Notes: a model not told the origin generated them from the letters alone. A stretch of 64,000 nucleotides of DNA from Taibaiella lutea (GCF_008629695.1 NZ_VWSH01000003.1:557688-621687), one strand, 5' to 3'. Positions 48,360 to 58,427 are shown, numbered from the stretch's first letter. Numbers and translations: made by a program.

Positions 48360-49514
48360 TTGAACTTAAAACAAAAACAATTTCTTGACAGATATATTGG
48401 GTTTCCTCTTATTTATCTCAATATATTATTGGCCAGATTTTTGGGATTTTTATTGAGGCGCAATCATGGGATACAAAAACACCCTGAAGAAATTTGCATT
48501 ATAAAATTATTAGGCTTTGGGAGTGTTATTATGGCTTCGGATGCTATTTACAGCCTTAAATTAAAATATCCGGAAGCCAGATTATCTATTATATGCTCAA
48601 AAGGTATTGAACAGGGCATCCAATCTATCCATCTCTTTGAAACAATATACGTAATTGATGATAGTAACTTTTTCAGATTATTGAATTCGTCTATCGGCAC
48701 TCTTTTAAAGTTAATGATAAAAAGAAAACTTTGGGTTGCTGATCTTGAGGTTTATTCCAAACTAACGGGAACATTGTCATTATGGACAAGAGCAATAAAC
48801 AGATTCGGATTTTATTTTAATCAGGTGCCTGTCCGATATAATTTATATACCCATAACATCTATTTCAATACGGTAATTAATGTCGAAGACAATTATGAAG
48901 AATTAGTAAGAGCAATGGGGGTATCTGAATTTAAGGCTTATACTATAAAAGGATTTCCTTCTCGTCAGCCCGGAAAACATTACTCTTTTATAGCAATTAA
49001 TAATACCTGTAGCGAACTGGCACAGGAAAGAAAATTGACAAATAAACAATTGAACGAGATATGTAACTGGATAATTACTAATACCTCATATAAAGTAGCC
49101 TTATTAGGTGCTCCATCTGATAAAAAAGCGAATGATAAATTTATTCTCGATTATAATTTAAATAAAGATATAATTGTAAACTGTGCCGGCAAATATGAAT
49201 TTGAAGACTATTATAGGTTTTTATATGATAATTGCGCATTTGTGATAACCATTGATTCTGCACCTTTGCATATTGCCAACAAACTCAATATTCCTAACAT
49301 TTCTATTTGGGGGCCAACATCTCCTCAAAGCAGAATAGACTTGAATTCTGGAAATGAATTTATTTATCTGGCAGTAAAATGCTCTCCTTGCGCTCATTTC
49401 GTCGATAAGTTACCTTGTGGCGGAGATAATTTTTGCATCAAAAACATTACAATGGAGCTTGTATCAGAAAAAATCGAAATGCTCATATCACAATCAACAA
49501 TAAATGGACAGTAA
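48360..49514 (+). CDS. Glycosyltransferase family 9 (heptosyltransferase-like)
   Basis: This 384-residue protein has a membrane-associated N-terminal helix (about 13-33) and a two-domain GT-B fold. N-terminal motif IIKLLGFGSVIMASDAIYSL (about 46-65) is followed by C-terminal FVITIDSAPLHIANKL and NISIWGPTSPQSR, the GT9 pattern in which the GPT loop binds the nucleotide. A Cys cluster near the end (KCSPCAH, LPCGGDNFC) is common in the family. The start is a TTG at 48360, since the frame is closed upstream and the next ATG is too far in. It probably uses an ADP-heptose-type or related donor on the cytoplasmic face. Confidence 0.88.
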   Translation: MNLKQKQFLDRYIGFPLIYLNILLARFLGFLLRRNHGIQKHPEEICIIKLLGFGSVIMASDAIYSLKLKYPEARLSIICSKGIEQGIQSIHLFETIYVIDDSNFFRLLNSSIGTLLKLMIKRKLWVADLEVYSKLTGTLSLWTRAINRFGFYFNQVPVRYNLYTHNIYFNTVINVEDNYEELVRAMGVSEFKAYTIKGFPSRQPGKHYSFIAINNTCSELAQERKLTNKQLNEICNWIITNTSYKVALLGAPSDKKANDKFILDYNLNKDIIVNCAGKYEFEDYYRFLYDNCAFVITIDSAPLHIANKLNIPNISIWGPTSPQSRIDLNSGNEFIYLAVKCSPCAHFVDKLPCGGDNFCIKNITMELVSEKIEMLISQSTINGQ

Positions 49515-50829
49515 TAAAAAGTTCTATCAGCGTCCCATATTTTGGATTATCTTTTTTTTCGTGTACGCTATTATAGCATCAAGATACGTCAAAATCGATA
49601 TTCATGATCCGGGATTTGGCAGGTCCTGGTATTTCGGAGACAGTTCGAGTGAGGGAAATGTTGAAAGCGCTGCAAAATTTTATATGGAAAAAGGGTTCAG
49701 GCCTAATGCCGGATTACCCACTTATAACCATTTAGATACCATTCCTGATAATGATTATGTGTATACACATTATCCACCGATGGCAGAATGGATAGCCGGA
49801 GTTACGGCACAAATCACCCATAATTATAAAGACCATTGTACAAGCGTGCTTCCTCTTCTGTTGTCTGTAGTACTGTTCTTTATGATTTTTTACATCTTGG
49901 CACGATGGCTTAATAACGATATTGCAGCATTTATAGGTGCGTCGGTTTTGGTTTTATCTAATTACTTCATTTCCTGGGCTGATGACACACATCAACATTT
50001 ATACATAGAATTTTTCAGGTGGTCTTTTGTGTATTTGTGGTGGTGGTATCTGACTATTCACAATAAAAAATATATTATTCCGATATTAGCCATCTGCAGT
50101 GCTATGATGTGCCTGCTATCGTTTGAACCTTACATTTATATCCTTATTATTATTATTGGTTTTCCGTTGGCATTGAGGCAAAAGATACTTCGTTGGGAAG
50201 TAATAGTATTGCTTCTTGTTCCTGCATTTTCTTTTAGTTTAAGGCTTTACCTTAATGCTGAATACTTCGGTGGTTTTACGGCAATGTTGCATGATATGAA
50301 AGGAGCATTTCTGAACCGTACCGGAGCTTCTGCTGATGTAAGCGAGTTACAACGGACAATGCATTTTTCCGATTACGTCTACTTGCTTCCGAAAACCAGG
50401 TTACACCGTTTAGGACATTTTTATATTTTTCCTTCTCTCGTAATAATATTGTTTGGCATCTTGGGTCTTATACAATTAAAAAAACACTTTCCTTCGTTTT
50501 ATAGGATAGCTGTTGTTATTTATATAGCGTCTGTAAGTTGGGCTTTTGTAATGCCTCAACATGCATTGATACATATTTTTACATTAAGGCATATTGGTAT
50601 ATTTATTGGTATTGTTATCGGATTTGGACTGATAAAATATAAGGAAATCCTTGTTTTACACTGGAAATCTAAAAATTATTTATTGCTTTCCGGACATGTA
50701 ATCATTTTAGGATACTCCGTTTTTTACATTGCAATTAATACGGTGTATTTTGTTTACTTAAAATATGGGCTATTATATCCACATTTAGGTACTGACAATT
50801 TTGAATTATTTGATTACTTTCTAATGTAA
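49504..50829 (+). CDS. GT-C-like membrane protein
   Basis: This 441-residue polytopic protein overlaps the GT9 gene by 11 bp. After the first membrane helix comes a periplasmic loop with DSSSEGNVESAAKFYMEKGF and YTHYPPMAEW, the E/D-rich first loop plus HYPP pattern of GT-C glycosyltransferases of the ArnT/PMT class. About nine further membrane segments follow, with ADDTHQHLYIEFFRW in a loop. Such enzymes use polyprenyl-phosphate sugars on the periplasmic side. The substrate cannot be read from sequence. Confidence 0.7.
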   Translation: MDSNKKFYQRPIFWIIFFFVYAIIASRYVKIDIHDPGFGRSWYFGDSSSEGNVESAAKFYMEKGFRPNAGLPTYNHLDTIPDNDYVYTHYPPMAEWIAGVTAQITHNYKDHCTSVLPLLLSVVLFFMIFYILARWLNNDIAAFIGASVLVLSNYFISWADDTHQHLYIEFFRWSFVYLWWWYLTIHNKKYIIPILAICSAMMCLLSFEPYIYILIIIIGFPLALRQKILRWEVIVLLLVPAFSFSLRLYLNAEYFGGFTAMLHDMKGAFLNRTGASADVSELQRTMHFSDYVYLLPKTRLHRLGHFYIFPSLVIILFGILGLIQLKKHFPSFYRIAVVIYIASVSWAFVMPQHALIHIFTLRHIGIFIGIVIGFGLIKYKEILVLHWKSKNYLLLSGHVIILGYSVFYIAINTVYFVYLKYGLLYPHLGTDNFELFDYFLM

Positions 50830-50979
50830 AAGCCTCATTTTTATTACATGTGTGCGTATGTAGCTATATTCTTCAATTTATTTTTGCCCATCCCTGTATA
50901 AATTAGTGTGCCTGCTGAAAATATACATCCTGAGATGTAATAATATTGTCCAAGACATTGACTTATTAAGATATTTTTC

Positions 50980-52821
50980 ATGATAAAAAAGATACTTCTC
51001 CTACTTATTCTTTCCATATCACTGCTTTTTGCATTAAACTTTAAAAAACCGGGAGGAGGCAGTATTTTCTATGGTGATGCATTGGGCTATTATATGTATT
51101 TGCCGGCTGCCTTCATTTATCATAATCTGGATTCTATAACAAATTTTCCAGAGGAAGCATATATCCATCCTGATATCATGTGGTATGCCAATGAAATGAA
51201 CGGCTCAAGCATCACTCCAAAGGGACATGTGCTTGACCAATATACATTTGGTGTTGCTTTTATGGAAATGCCTTTCTTTTTCGCCGGACATGCTTATGCA
51301 AAAATAACCGGGCAACAGACTAATGGCTTTTCAGCCCCTTATCAAAATGCCATAAGATGGTCTTCTGTTTTTTATACTTTAATGGGGCTAATATTGCTCT
51401 ATAAAATACTCCGGCGTTATTTTACGGATAATGTCTCGATAAGCGCTATCGCCATCTTATTTTTAGGCAGTAATCTTTTCTGGTTTACGCTTTATCAGGC
51501 GGGCATGTCGCATATTCCGCTGTTCTTTCTTTTTTCATTATTGCTTTACCTCACTGTCAAACTTTATGAAAAGCCGACAGTAATAATGTTTTTACTGGTT
51601 GGCCTTGTCTGTGGGCTGATTACCTACATCAGGCCTGCCGATATTGTTTGTGTATTTATTCCTTTGTTTTATAACGTAACAGACAAAGCATCCTGGAAAA
51701 ACAAAATAGGCTTTATAAAAGAGCATAAAGGAAAGCTGTTGCTGGCCATGTTAATCTGTTTTCTCATTTGGGTGCCGCAAATGGTCTATTGGAAAATAAT
51801 GAGCGGTTCTTTTCTTTACGATTCTTACGGCGGCAAACAAACTTTCCATTTCAATAAACCCAAAATATGGGAAGGGCTTTTCTCTGCTTCTAACGGATGG
51901 CTGTTTTATTCGCCCGCCCTGCTTATCTTTTTTGCAGGTTTATTCTTCTGGAAGAAATACAGGCCTTTTTCCACGGTGGTTTTTATCATGATACCGGTAT
52001 ATTTCTATCTTATCTATTCCTGGTTTGTGCCGAATTATATTAATGGCCTTGGCTCGAGGCCTATGGTGGATGTTTGTGCTGTAGTCTCCTTGCCGGTTGC
52101 AGCCTTTACGGCACACATCTTTACGTTGAAAATATGGAAACGCATATTATTTGCCTGCACCATGGTCTTTTGCATTGCTGTTAATTTCAGTTTTTGTATC
52201 CAAGAGCATATGGGTGTGTCGAGAAGCGAATACAACAACAGCGTATTTGTACGTCAGATGCTTTTCCGTTATAATTTAAGGTATAATGACCTGATTGTAA
52301 ATGATATCGGAGAAAGACAGCCTGACCAGCCAACGCTAAAACCTGTCGGAGCCCGCATATATGCTTCATTGAATGATACTATGAAGAATGTTACGAAAGA
52401 CAGCTTGGGAGTCTTAATCTATAACGTGCCGGTTGATGAAGAAATAACACCTCTGCAAATGCACATTACTTATCATGAAAAAACAATGAAAACCGTGCAT
52501 TGGATAAAAGGTTCCGGCATATTCAAAGCTACAGACCCGGCCGATACATGGACATGTCAGGCATTTGTTTTTACAGTAGAACGCAAAGATGAAACCCTGA
52601 AATGGAAGGGCGTCAGAATTAACAACAAAATAGGTCGTATGAATATTAATCTGGACGGCTCCAGAATATATGAATACAAAGTAAATAAATGGGGCGAAGT
52701 TTCTTTTTACACCTCATTACCGGACGATATAGAAGAAGGTGATGAAATTATAATGAAGATAACCAATAGCGGCAAAAATACGATGCAGGCAAAGAATGTT
52801 TATATTCAGATGTTTGAATGA
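50980..52821 (+). CDS. GT-C-like membrane protein with C-terminal soluble domain
   Basis: This 613-residue protein has an N-terminal helix, then GGGSIFYGDALGYYMYLPAAF, an Asp-containing first loop of GT-C type, and about ten membrane helices up to residue 410. The remaining 200 residues form a soluble, beta-rich domain (KPVGARIYASLND, WTCQAFVFTVERK, EGDEIIMKITNSG) presumably in the periplasm. I do not recognise a family for either part. It shares orientation with the flanking glycan genes; the 150 bp upstream hold no evident feature. Confidence 0.6.
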   Translation: MIKKILLLLILSISLLFALNFKKPGGGSIFYGDALGYYMYLPAAFIYHNLDSITNFPEEAYIHPDIMWYANEMNGSSITPKGHVLDQYTFGVAFMEMPFFFAGHAYAKITGQQTNGFSAPYQNAIRWSSVFYTLMGLILLYKILRRYFTDNVSISAIAILFLGSNLFWFTLYQAGMSHIPLFFLFSLLLYLTVKLYEKPTVIMFLLVGLVCGLITYIRPADIVCVFIPLFYNVTDKASWKNKIGFIKEHKGKLLLAMLICFLIWVPQMVYWKIMSGSFLYDSYGGKQTFHFNKPKIWEGLFSASNGWLFYSPALLIFFAGLFFWKKYRPFSTVVFIMIPVYFYLIYSWFVPNYINGLGSRPMVDVCAVVSLPVAAFTAHIFTLKIWKRILFACTMVFCIAVNFSFCIQEHMGVSRSEYNNSVFVRQMLFRYNLRYNDLIVNDIGERQPDQPTLKPVGARIYASLNDTMKNVTKDSLGVLIYNVPVDEEITPLQMHITYHEKTMKTVHWIKGSGIFKATDPADTWTCQAFVFTVERKDETLKWKGVRINNKIGRMNINLDGSRIYEYKVNKWGEVSFYTSLPDDIEEGDEIIMKITNSGKNTMQAKNVYIQMFE

Positions 52822-52924
52822 TAATTACTATAATTAATATCTTATAAATATCCTGGTTTTGGAAAACTGACGGTTTCAATTAATTGATTATTTTGCAAGC
52901 CCAAAACACAAACAAAAACCACCA

Positions 52925-54427
52925 ATGAATACTCAGGCACAAATAAAGGAACCCGGTTTCTTTGAATACATTTTCAGAAATAAGCAAAACCAACGATTAT
53001 TGCTGATTGCATTTGCGGCAAATATCATTATGTTTTTCATTTTTAAAATGTTTTGCCCGAATGCCTTTTTTGTTTCAGATTCAAATGCCTATGTGCTTGC
53101 CGCCATACAATCGAATGAGGTCATGTACAGGCCTTATGGCTTCTCTAAGTTTTTGCAATTGGTCCATTCTTTTTCAAACGGGCTGGATTTCTTTATATGG
53201 GTTCAGTTTTTGCTGCTTTTTGTTGCAGGCCAGTTTGCCTTTTATAGCGTAGATTACTTATTCCGGTTTAAAAATGAAATCTTTAAGAAGGTTTCCTGGT
53301 TTTTTATAACCTTCAATCCTATTCTTTTCCTGCTTGCTAATTTTGTATTGTCTGATGCTGTTTTTACAGCGCTCACAGTTGTTTATATCACACTATTATT
53401 ATGGGTTGTCAGCCGTCCTAACTGGTGGGTAATTATATTACAGGCTATTGTCTTGTACTGGGCTTTTCAGATCCGGTATGCTGCCTTATACTATCCGGTT
53501 CTGACTGTAATTGCTTTTCTTTTAAGCAACAAATCCAACATTGCAACAAAAGCAATAGGAATGCTGGTGACATTTCTGTTGATATTTGCTTCGTATAAGC
53601 ATATCAAATCTCAGGTAAATGAAGTTACGGGTGTTGATGTTTTCAGCGGATTCAGCGGGTGGCAAATGGCAAACAATGTGTTGGGTTTGTATCCTCATAT
53701 AAATACTTCGGCGGATGAGTTTGACACACCCGAAGAAAAATTATTAGATTCTATTTCCCATATTTATGTTGATTCCATCGATGAAAAAAGCTTACAAATA
53801 GTAAAAGACGGGAAACTTATATCCGGTTTTTTGTGGGACAAGAAGGGTCCTTTAAAAGTCTATCTTTTTAATCATATTTATAAATACCGGGTTAACTATT
53901 TTACCTCCTGGTATCAGGTATCGGAAATTTTCGGCGATTTCGGAAAAACCGTAATCAAAAATCATCCCGGAGCCTTTTTCGAATATTATCTATGGCCTAA
54001 TACTAAAAATTATTTCTGGCCGGATTCGGAAGATTTTGGCGCATATACAGTAAGCAACGGACTAATACCTGATGATACAAAGGAATGGTTTGATATAAAG
54101 ACCAAACAAGATTTGGACAGTATTCCCGATTTTCAAAAAGTTGTATCCATCTATTCAACAGCATTAAACTGCCTGCTTGCATTTTTGAATCTTATATTGC
54201 CGGTATTATATTACATCAATAGAAAGAAAATACTAACGCAAGACACCACAAATGAAAAAAAATCGGTTATTTTTTGGTGGTTAATGGTTGGTTGTAACAT
54301 GGCTTTTAGTATTTTCGCGGCGATGATTGTATTACGATATGAATGTTTATTGTTAATTATAGGATTTGGATTTCCTATGATAATGCTCGACAGATTGTTT
54401 ACAATGAGAAAAACAACCCAATCCTAA
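52925..54427 (+). CDS. GT-C-like membrane protein
   Basis: This 500-residue protein has about ten membrane helices. The first loop after the first helix is FFVSDSNAYVLAAIQ, an acidic GT-C-like site, followed by YRPYGFSKFLQLV. A periplasmic loop lies at about 235-370 (VNEVTGVDVFSGFSGWQMANN, DEFDTPEEKLLDSISHIYVD). The function is unknown. It lies 15 bp before the FAD oxidoreductase gene, so they are probably co-transcribed. Confidence 0.6.
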   Translation: MNTQAQIKEPGFFEYIFRNKQNQRLLLIAFAANIIMFFIFKMFCPNAFFVSDSNAYVLAAIQSNEVMYRPYGFSKFLQLVHSFSNGLDFFIWVQFLLLFVAGQFAFYSVDYLFRFKNEIFKKVSWFFITFNPILFLLANFVLSDAVFTALTVVYITLLLWVVSRPNWWVIILQAIVLYWAFQIRYAALYYPVLTVIAFLLSNKSNIATKAIGMLVTFLLIFASYKHIKSQVNEVTGVDVFSGFSGWQMANNVLGLYPHINTSADEFDTPEEKLLDSISHIYVDSIDEKSLQIVKDGKLISGFLWDKKGPLKVYLFNHIYKYRVNYFTSWYQVSEIFGDFGKTVIKNHPGAFFEYYLWPNTKNYFWPDSEDFGAYTVSNGLIPDDTKEWFDIKTKQDLDSIPDFQKVVSIYSTALNCLLAFLNLILPVLYYINRKKILTQDTTNEKKSVIFWWLMVGCNMAFSIFAAMIVLRYECLLLIIGFGFPMIMLDRLFTMRKTTQS

Positions 54428-54442
54428 AATTTTCAATATTAA

Positions 54443-56041
54443 ATGAGTCAACAAAAATATGCAATAATTGCGGGCGCAGGTCCGGCAGGATTAACTGCTG
54501 CTTACGAATTATTGCTACGCACTGATATTATTCCTGTTATTTACGAAAAAAGTGAAGATATAGGTGGTATCAGCAAAACCGTAAATTATAAAGGCAATCG
54601 TATTGATATAGGCGGGCATCGTTTCTTCTCCAAATCCGACAGGGTAATGGATTGGTGGCTGCATATCCTTCCAATGGAAGATACGCATGAAGAAAACGTA
54701 AAGATTCAATATCAGAATAAAACAAAGGTTTTAGATACGCATCATGTTGAACTGACAGATGATAAAGATGCTGACAAAGTAATGTTGGTCCGCAGCCGGT
54801 TGTCGCGTATCTACTTTTTAAAACAATTCTTTAGTTATCCTGTAACATTATCGGGCGAAACATTGAAGGGGCTTGGCTTATGGCGTACCATGAAAATAGG
54901 CATGTCTTATATGTTTACCCAAATGATGCCGAAGCGTAAAGAAGTATCTCTGGAAGATTTTTTCATAAATCGTTTTGGCAGAGAGCTTTATCTTACCTTC
55001 TTTAAAGATTATACAGAAAAGGTATGGGGCCAGAAATGCAGTGAAATATCGGCTGACTGGGGTGCGCAGCGTATTAAAGGTTTGTCTATTCTGAAGGCGC
55101 TTCAGCATGCTGTAAAATCCAAAAAGAAAAAGCCATCGGGAGATGTAAGCCAGAAGGAAGTAGAAACGAGCCTGATTGAACGTTTCTTATATCCCAAATT
55201 CGGCCCGGGCCAGATGTGGGAAGAAGTAGCCCGTCTTGTGCTTGCAAAAGGCGGCCAGATTCACATGGGATATGAGGTTTCAAGTATTCAGACAGAAGGA
55301 AATAAAGTAAAATCGGTAACGGTTAAAAATAGCAAAACCGGCGAACAGCGTACGGAAAACTGTGATTACTTTTTCTCTACCATGCCAGTAAAACAATTGC
55401 TTACCAATTTGCAACCGGCAGCTCCTGCCAATATCAGTAAAATTGCAGAAGGCTTGTTGTACCGTGATTTCATTACCGTTGGTTTGCTGATGGATAAATT
55501 AAAAATCCGCAACGACAAAACGCAACCGGCATCAAAAGACAATACCGTAAAAGATAACTGGATTTACATTCAGGAAAGAGAAGTGAAAGTAGGCCGTCTG
55601 CAGATATTTAATAACTGGAGCCCGTTTATGGTGGCTAATCCTAACCATGTATGGATTGGTATGGAATATTTCTGTAATGAAGGCGATCCATTATGGAATA
55701 TGAAAGATGAAGATTTGATGAAATTAGGTATTAAGGAACTTTCCGATATCGAAATCATCAGTAAAGAAGATGTTCTGGACAGTACGGTATTGCGTATGGA
55801 AAAAGCCTATCCTGCTTATTTCGGTACTTACAATCAGTTTGACGAATTGAAAGACTTCACCGACCAATTCGAAAATCTGTATTTGGTGGGCCGTAATGGC
55901 ATGCACAAATACAATAACAGCGATCATAGCATGTTAACTGCCATGACAGCGGTTGACAACATTGTTGCAGGAAGAAAAGACAAGAAAAATATTTGGGAAA
56001 TCAATACCGAAATGGATTATCACGAAGAAAAGGATAAATAA
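54443..56041 (+). CDS. NAD(P)/FAD-dependent oxidoreductase (UGM/protoporphyrinogen-oxidase-like)
   Basis: The 532-residue flavoprotein has the dinucleotide-binding [14 protein letters not shown] (about 10-23) and the family motif [34 protein letters not shown] in segments (about 35-70). The C-terminal flavin-contacting region reads [24 protein letters not shown] (about 482-505). The fold is that of amine oxidases and UDP-galactopyranose mutase. In surface-glycan loci such proteins often act on nucleotide or lipid-linked sugars, but the substrate here is unknown. It closes the glycan block and is followed by a strong terminator. Confidence 0.85.
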   Translation: MSQQKYAIIAGAGPAGLTAAYELLLRTDIIPVIYEKSEDIGGISKTVNYKGNRIDIGGHRFFSKSDRVMDWWLHILPMEDTHEENVKIQYQNKTKVLDTHHVELTDDKDADKVMLVRSRLSRIYFLKQFFSYPVTLSGETLKGLGLWRTMKIGMSYMFTQMMPKRKEVSLEDFFINRFGRELYLTFFKDYTEKVWGQKCSEISADWGAQRIKGLSILKALQHAVKSKKKKPSGDVSQKEVETSLIERFLYPKFGPGQMWEEVARLVLAKGGQIHMGYEVSSIQTEGNKVKSVTVKNSKTGEQRTENCDYFFSTMPVKQLLTNLQPAAPANISKIAEGLLYRDFITVGLLMDKLKIRNDKTQPASKDNTVKDNWIYIQEREVKVGRLQIFNNWSPFMVANPNHVWIGMEYFCNEGDPLWNMKDEDLMKLGIKELSDIEIISKEDVLDSTVLRMEKAYPAYFGTYNQFDELKDFTDQFENLYLVGRNGMHKYNNSDHSMLTAMTAVDNIVAGRKDKKNIWEINTEMDYHEEKDK

Positions 56042-56053
56042 ATTGATCTTATT

Positions 56054-56085
56054 AAGGGGCCAACTTTTTAAAGTTGGCCCCTTTT
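56054..56085. terminator. Bidirectional intrinsic terminator
   Basis: A perfect 14-bp stem (56054-56067 with 56070-56083, AAGGGGCCAACTTT/AAAGTTGGCCCCTT) with a very short loop is followed by T. It separates the glycan block from the convergent small secreted protein. Confidence 0.9.
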
Positions 56086-56090
56086 TTATT

Positions 56091-56567
56091 TCAGAAACGC
56101 AACGCGAGCCCGACTCCATTATTCGAGACCAAAAACATCAATTCTTTCTTATTTAAAAAGGAAGTAGTTTTTAATCCGGCATTGTATAATTGTGCAGCCT
56201 CTTTTGCTTTTTTACCGGATATTATTCCAAATGGAATTGAAATACCGACTACTCCGACTCCGACTCCCAACATAGCCCATTCCGGATCTTTCTTGCCGCC
56301 TATAGCTTGCCCCAAAGGATAGCCAATCAGGAAACCACCGGCACATGCAAAAACCGTACTAAATCCATTATAGGTTCTGGAAGCTTTCATCTTTTTAAAA
56401 GCAGCCTCATTCGGTTGCATCAGGCGAAGCATGTCTGTCGGTTTCAAGGTTACATCATGATACCAGAAATTACCTCTTTTAGCAATTATGGAATCGCTTT
56501 TCAATTGACAAAAGCCCGTGTTAAATGCTGATAGTAACAATAGAAATAATAATCCTTTTTTAATCAT
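56091..56567 (-). CDS. Unrecognised small exported protein with glycine-zipper segment
   Basis: I start at the ATG at 56567, which begins a clean signal peptide (MIKKGLLFLLLLSAFNTGFCQ); an upstream ATG (56618) would put 17 polar residues before it. The mature part of about 137 residues has a polar N-terminal region (LKPTDMLRLMQPNEAAFKKM) and a Gly-rich hydrophobic middle (FACAGGFLIGYPLGQAIGG and GVGVGVVGISIPFGIISG) that could insert in or associate with a membrane. No family is recognised. A periplasmic or outer-membrane location is inferred. Confidence 0.65.
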   Translation of the reverse strand: MIKKGLLFLLLLSAFNTGFCQLKSDSIIAKRGNFWYHDVTLKPTDMLRLMQPNEAAFKKMKASRTYNGFSTVFACAGGFLIGYPLGQAIGGKKDPEWAMLGVGVGVVGISIPFGIISGKKAKEAAQLYNAGLKTTSFLNKKELMFLVSNNGVGLALRF

Positions 56568-56702
56568 AGGGTTGTTTTTATGATGATTTGATTTTATAGG
56601 AATCAAATTACCGAACAATTTGAAAAAGGAACAAATTTATTTACTGTTTAACTATCAAACACTTAGAATACAAATTGAAGTTATTTTGGAAAAGGCAATC
56701 TA

Positions 56703-57719
56703 TTATAATTTCCGGATCAAATAATTAGGGTCCAATAATTTTTGCGCCAATTCGTTTGCCCAATAGGGACCTGAAGAAAAGCCACGTGTGCCCAATCCGT
56801 TAAAAATAGCGATTGTTTTATATTCAGGATGAAAGCCAACAAATGGAATTTGTCCAGCCGTAGTAGGTCTTTGTGCCACAATATGATTCTTTATTTCAAA
56901 TGGAATTTTAAGCCAGGATTTTAATTCGGCTTCCGATTCCTTTCTCCATTGTTCATCCGGCAATAAATCTTCAAAATCCCATTTATAGTTACTGCCGCAC
57001 CAAAACTGATGGTTGCCTTTGGGAACCAATCTTAATTTTTGGTGATACACGGCATCTTCCGGTAATGCGGGAATGTCGAGCATTAAAACCTCGCCTCTGT
57101 TTTTTGTAAAAGGTAACGATTGAAAGAAACGGCCGGTTGCAGCTGATACTCCGTTGCAAAAAATAATTTTAGAAGCACTGATATTTTTGTAATGAACTTT
57201 ATCTTCCTCTATTTCCAATAAATTTTCATCAAAATCTTCTTCAATGAATGCATCTTGTGCCAGTAAATAGCTTTTTACCGAAGAAAGCAATAACGGGGCA
57301 TTGATAACAGAAACTCCGCTGATTATTCCGCAGCAATACAAGGCATTAAAATAAGGTGATTCACTATCTGCAATGGATAAATATTGTGGAAATAATTCTT
57401 GCTTTTGCTCAAATTGCAACTGCTTTTCTTCAGACTCATGAAAGACATACAGCTTTGTTTCCTGCAGTATTGAAATGCTCAAAAGTTTCTCTATGTTGCT
57501 GTAAACTCCATGGGCTTTTGGTAAAAACAACGCAGCCTGTGGTGAAGGCGACCAATGTTTGCCGGCCATCGGATTCAAAACGGCACCGGCTACCAAACTC
57601 GATTTATAAGGATTTTCTTTATCGATTACCAATACCTTTTTGCCATGCTTTATCAATTCAAGGCTTAACAAAGTTCCGGCAATGCCCTGGCCAATAATCA
57701 GGAAGTCTGTCTGTATCAA
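56703..57719 (-). CDS. FAD-dependent oxidoreductase of the DAO family
   Basis: This 338-residue protein has the N-terminal FAD motif IIGQGIAGTLLSLELIKHGKKVLVIDKE (about 7-34) in segments, VAGAVLNPMAGKHW, and the C-terminal FNGLGTRGFSSGPYWANELA (about 308-327), as in glycine and D-amino-acid oxidases and the C-terminal half of MnmC. It is shorter than typical DAO proteins but has both ends of the fold. Substrate not predictable. A TATCTTTG -7 box lies at 57741-57748 on the complement, about 20 bp before the start. It is downstream of the tRNA terminator on the same strand. Confidence 0.85.
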   Translation of the reverse strand: MIQTDFLIIGQGIAGTLLSLELIKHGKKVLVIDKENPYKSSLVAGAVLNPMAGKHWSPSPQAALFLPKAHGVYSNIEKLLSISILQETKLYVFHESEEKQLQFEQKQELFPQYLSIADSESPYFNALYCCGIISGVSVINAPLLLSSVKSYLLAQDAFIEEDFDENLLEIEEDKVHYKNISASKIIFCNGVSAATGRFFQSLPFTKNRGEVLMLDIPALPEDAVYHQKLRLVPKGNHQFWCGSNYKWDFEDLLPDEQWRKESEAELKSWLKIPFEIKNHIVAQRPTTAGQIPFVGFHPEYKTIAIFNGLGTRGFSSGPYWANELAQKLLDPNYLIRKL

Positions 57720-57752
57720 GTTTCAGGAGAGAATAGTAACCAAAGATAGCAA

Positions 57753-57783
57753 AAAAGAAAGGTTGCTTTATTCAAGCAACCTT
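57753..57783 (-). terminator. Intrinsic terminator after tRNA-Met
   Basis: A 10-bp stem (57759-57768 with 57774-57783, AAGGTTGCTT/AAGCAACCTT) has a 5-nt loop and is followed on the minus strand by TTCTTTTTT. It is 26 bp downstream of the tRNA 3' end. Confidence 0.88.
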
Positions 57784-57809
57784 ATAATCAAGGATATTTC
57801 ACCTTTTCG

Positions 57810-57883
57810 TAGCGAGATCGGGAATTGAACCCGAGACCTCAGGGTTATGAATCCTGCGCTCTAACCGCCTGAGCTACCTCGCC
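57810..57883 (-). tRNA. tRNA-Met (CAU), elongator type
   Basis: The complement folds as a 74-nt cloverleaf. The acceptor stem is GGCGAGG with TCTCGCT, with G-U pairs at 1-72 and 7-66. The D arm is GCTC...GAGC and the anticodon loop TTCATAA gives CAU. The T arm is TCGGG-TTCAATT-CCCGA and the discriminator is A. The anticodon stem CAGGA/CCCTG has an A-C mismatch at 31-39. The CCA end is not encoded. Its sequence fits the usual elongator tRNA-Met of Bacteroidota rather than initiator (which has a C1-A72 mismatch); a lysidine-modified tRNA-Ile cannot be fully excluded. Confidence 0.93.
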
Positions 57884-57892
57884 AATGGGCGG

Positions 57893-57923
57893 CAAAAGTA
57901 AGAAGGGTTTTTGAATTAAACAA
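57893..57923 (-). promoter_or_regulatory. Promoter of tRNA-Met
   Basis: On the minus strand TTG (57923-57921) is followed after 20 bp by TACTTTTG (57900-57893), a good Bacteroidota promoter. Transcription would start about 4 nt before the mature tRNA 5' end, so almost no 5' leader is made. The -33 element overlaps the last codons of the next gene. Confidence 0.6.
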
Positions 57924-58416
57924 AAAAATTCCATTCATCTTCATATTCATCTTTTTTGAAAGTAGCAATCCACTCAATGAATAATTCACGGAATTTTTCG
58001 ATATCCAGCCTCACCGCATCCGCATGTTCTTCCTCAATAGAACCCATCAATACCATTGAACTTAATTGCGTCTGAATATAAATCGCGTTTTTACGGACAA
58101 CAGCAGCGTTTTCCATCAGCAATACATACATGTCCACTTCGGCAGAAGTTTTAATTTTTACGGCAATTTGTATGGCATCGCCTATCATAAGTTCTTTTTG
58201 ATCCTCAAAAAAACCTTCCGGCATATCCGGATTTTTTTCAGCGTAAGATAACAAAGCATAAATCCCGGTCATTACTTCCCGCCATTGATTATACAATGCT
58301 TTCGCCGATGTTCTTAATGCAGCATTTTTCCAGGCTTCCCCGCTTTCATAACCTTTGTTATCAAAATCATTGTCATCCCATTCGGGCAACTGGCTCAAAT
58401 TGTCTAAAATATCCAT
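57916..58416 (-). CDS. Unrecognised acidic helical protein
   Basis: This 166-residue protein is acidic, mostly helical and has no export signal. It starts MDILDNLSQLPEWDDNDFDNKGYESGEAW and ends KKDEYEDEWNFFV (quoted in part). The sequence has conserved-looking EAWKNAALRTSAKALYNQW and SIEEEHADAVRLDIEKFRELF stretches. I cannot place it in a family. It starts 11 bp after the stop of the oligopeptide-binding lipoprotein gene and so is probably co-transcribed with it. Confidence 0.7.
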   Translation of the reverse strand: MDILDNLSQLPEWDDNDFDNKGYESGEAWKNAALRTSAKALYNQWREVMTGIYALLSYAEKNPDMPEGFFEDQKELMIGDAIQIAVKIKTSAEVDMYVLLMENAAVVRKNAIYIQTQLSSMVLMGSIEEEHADAVRLDIEKFRELFIEWIATFKKDEYEDEWNFFV

Positions 58417-58427
58417 CTGTATGTTTT

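Noticed and set aside
57810-57883. Initiator tRNA-fMet or tRNA-Ile2 identity for the CAU tRNA
   Set aside because: The first pair is G1-U72, not the unpaired C1-A72 of initiators, and the body fits the usual Bacteroidota elongator Met tRNA; Ile2 was considered less likely but cannot be strictly excluded.
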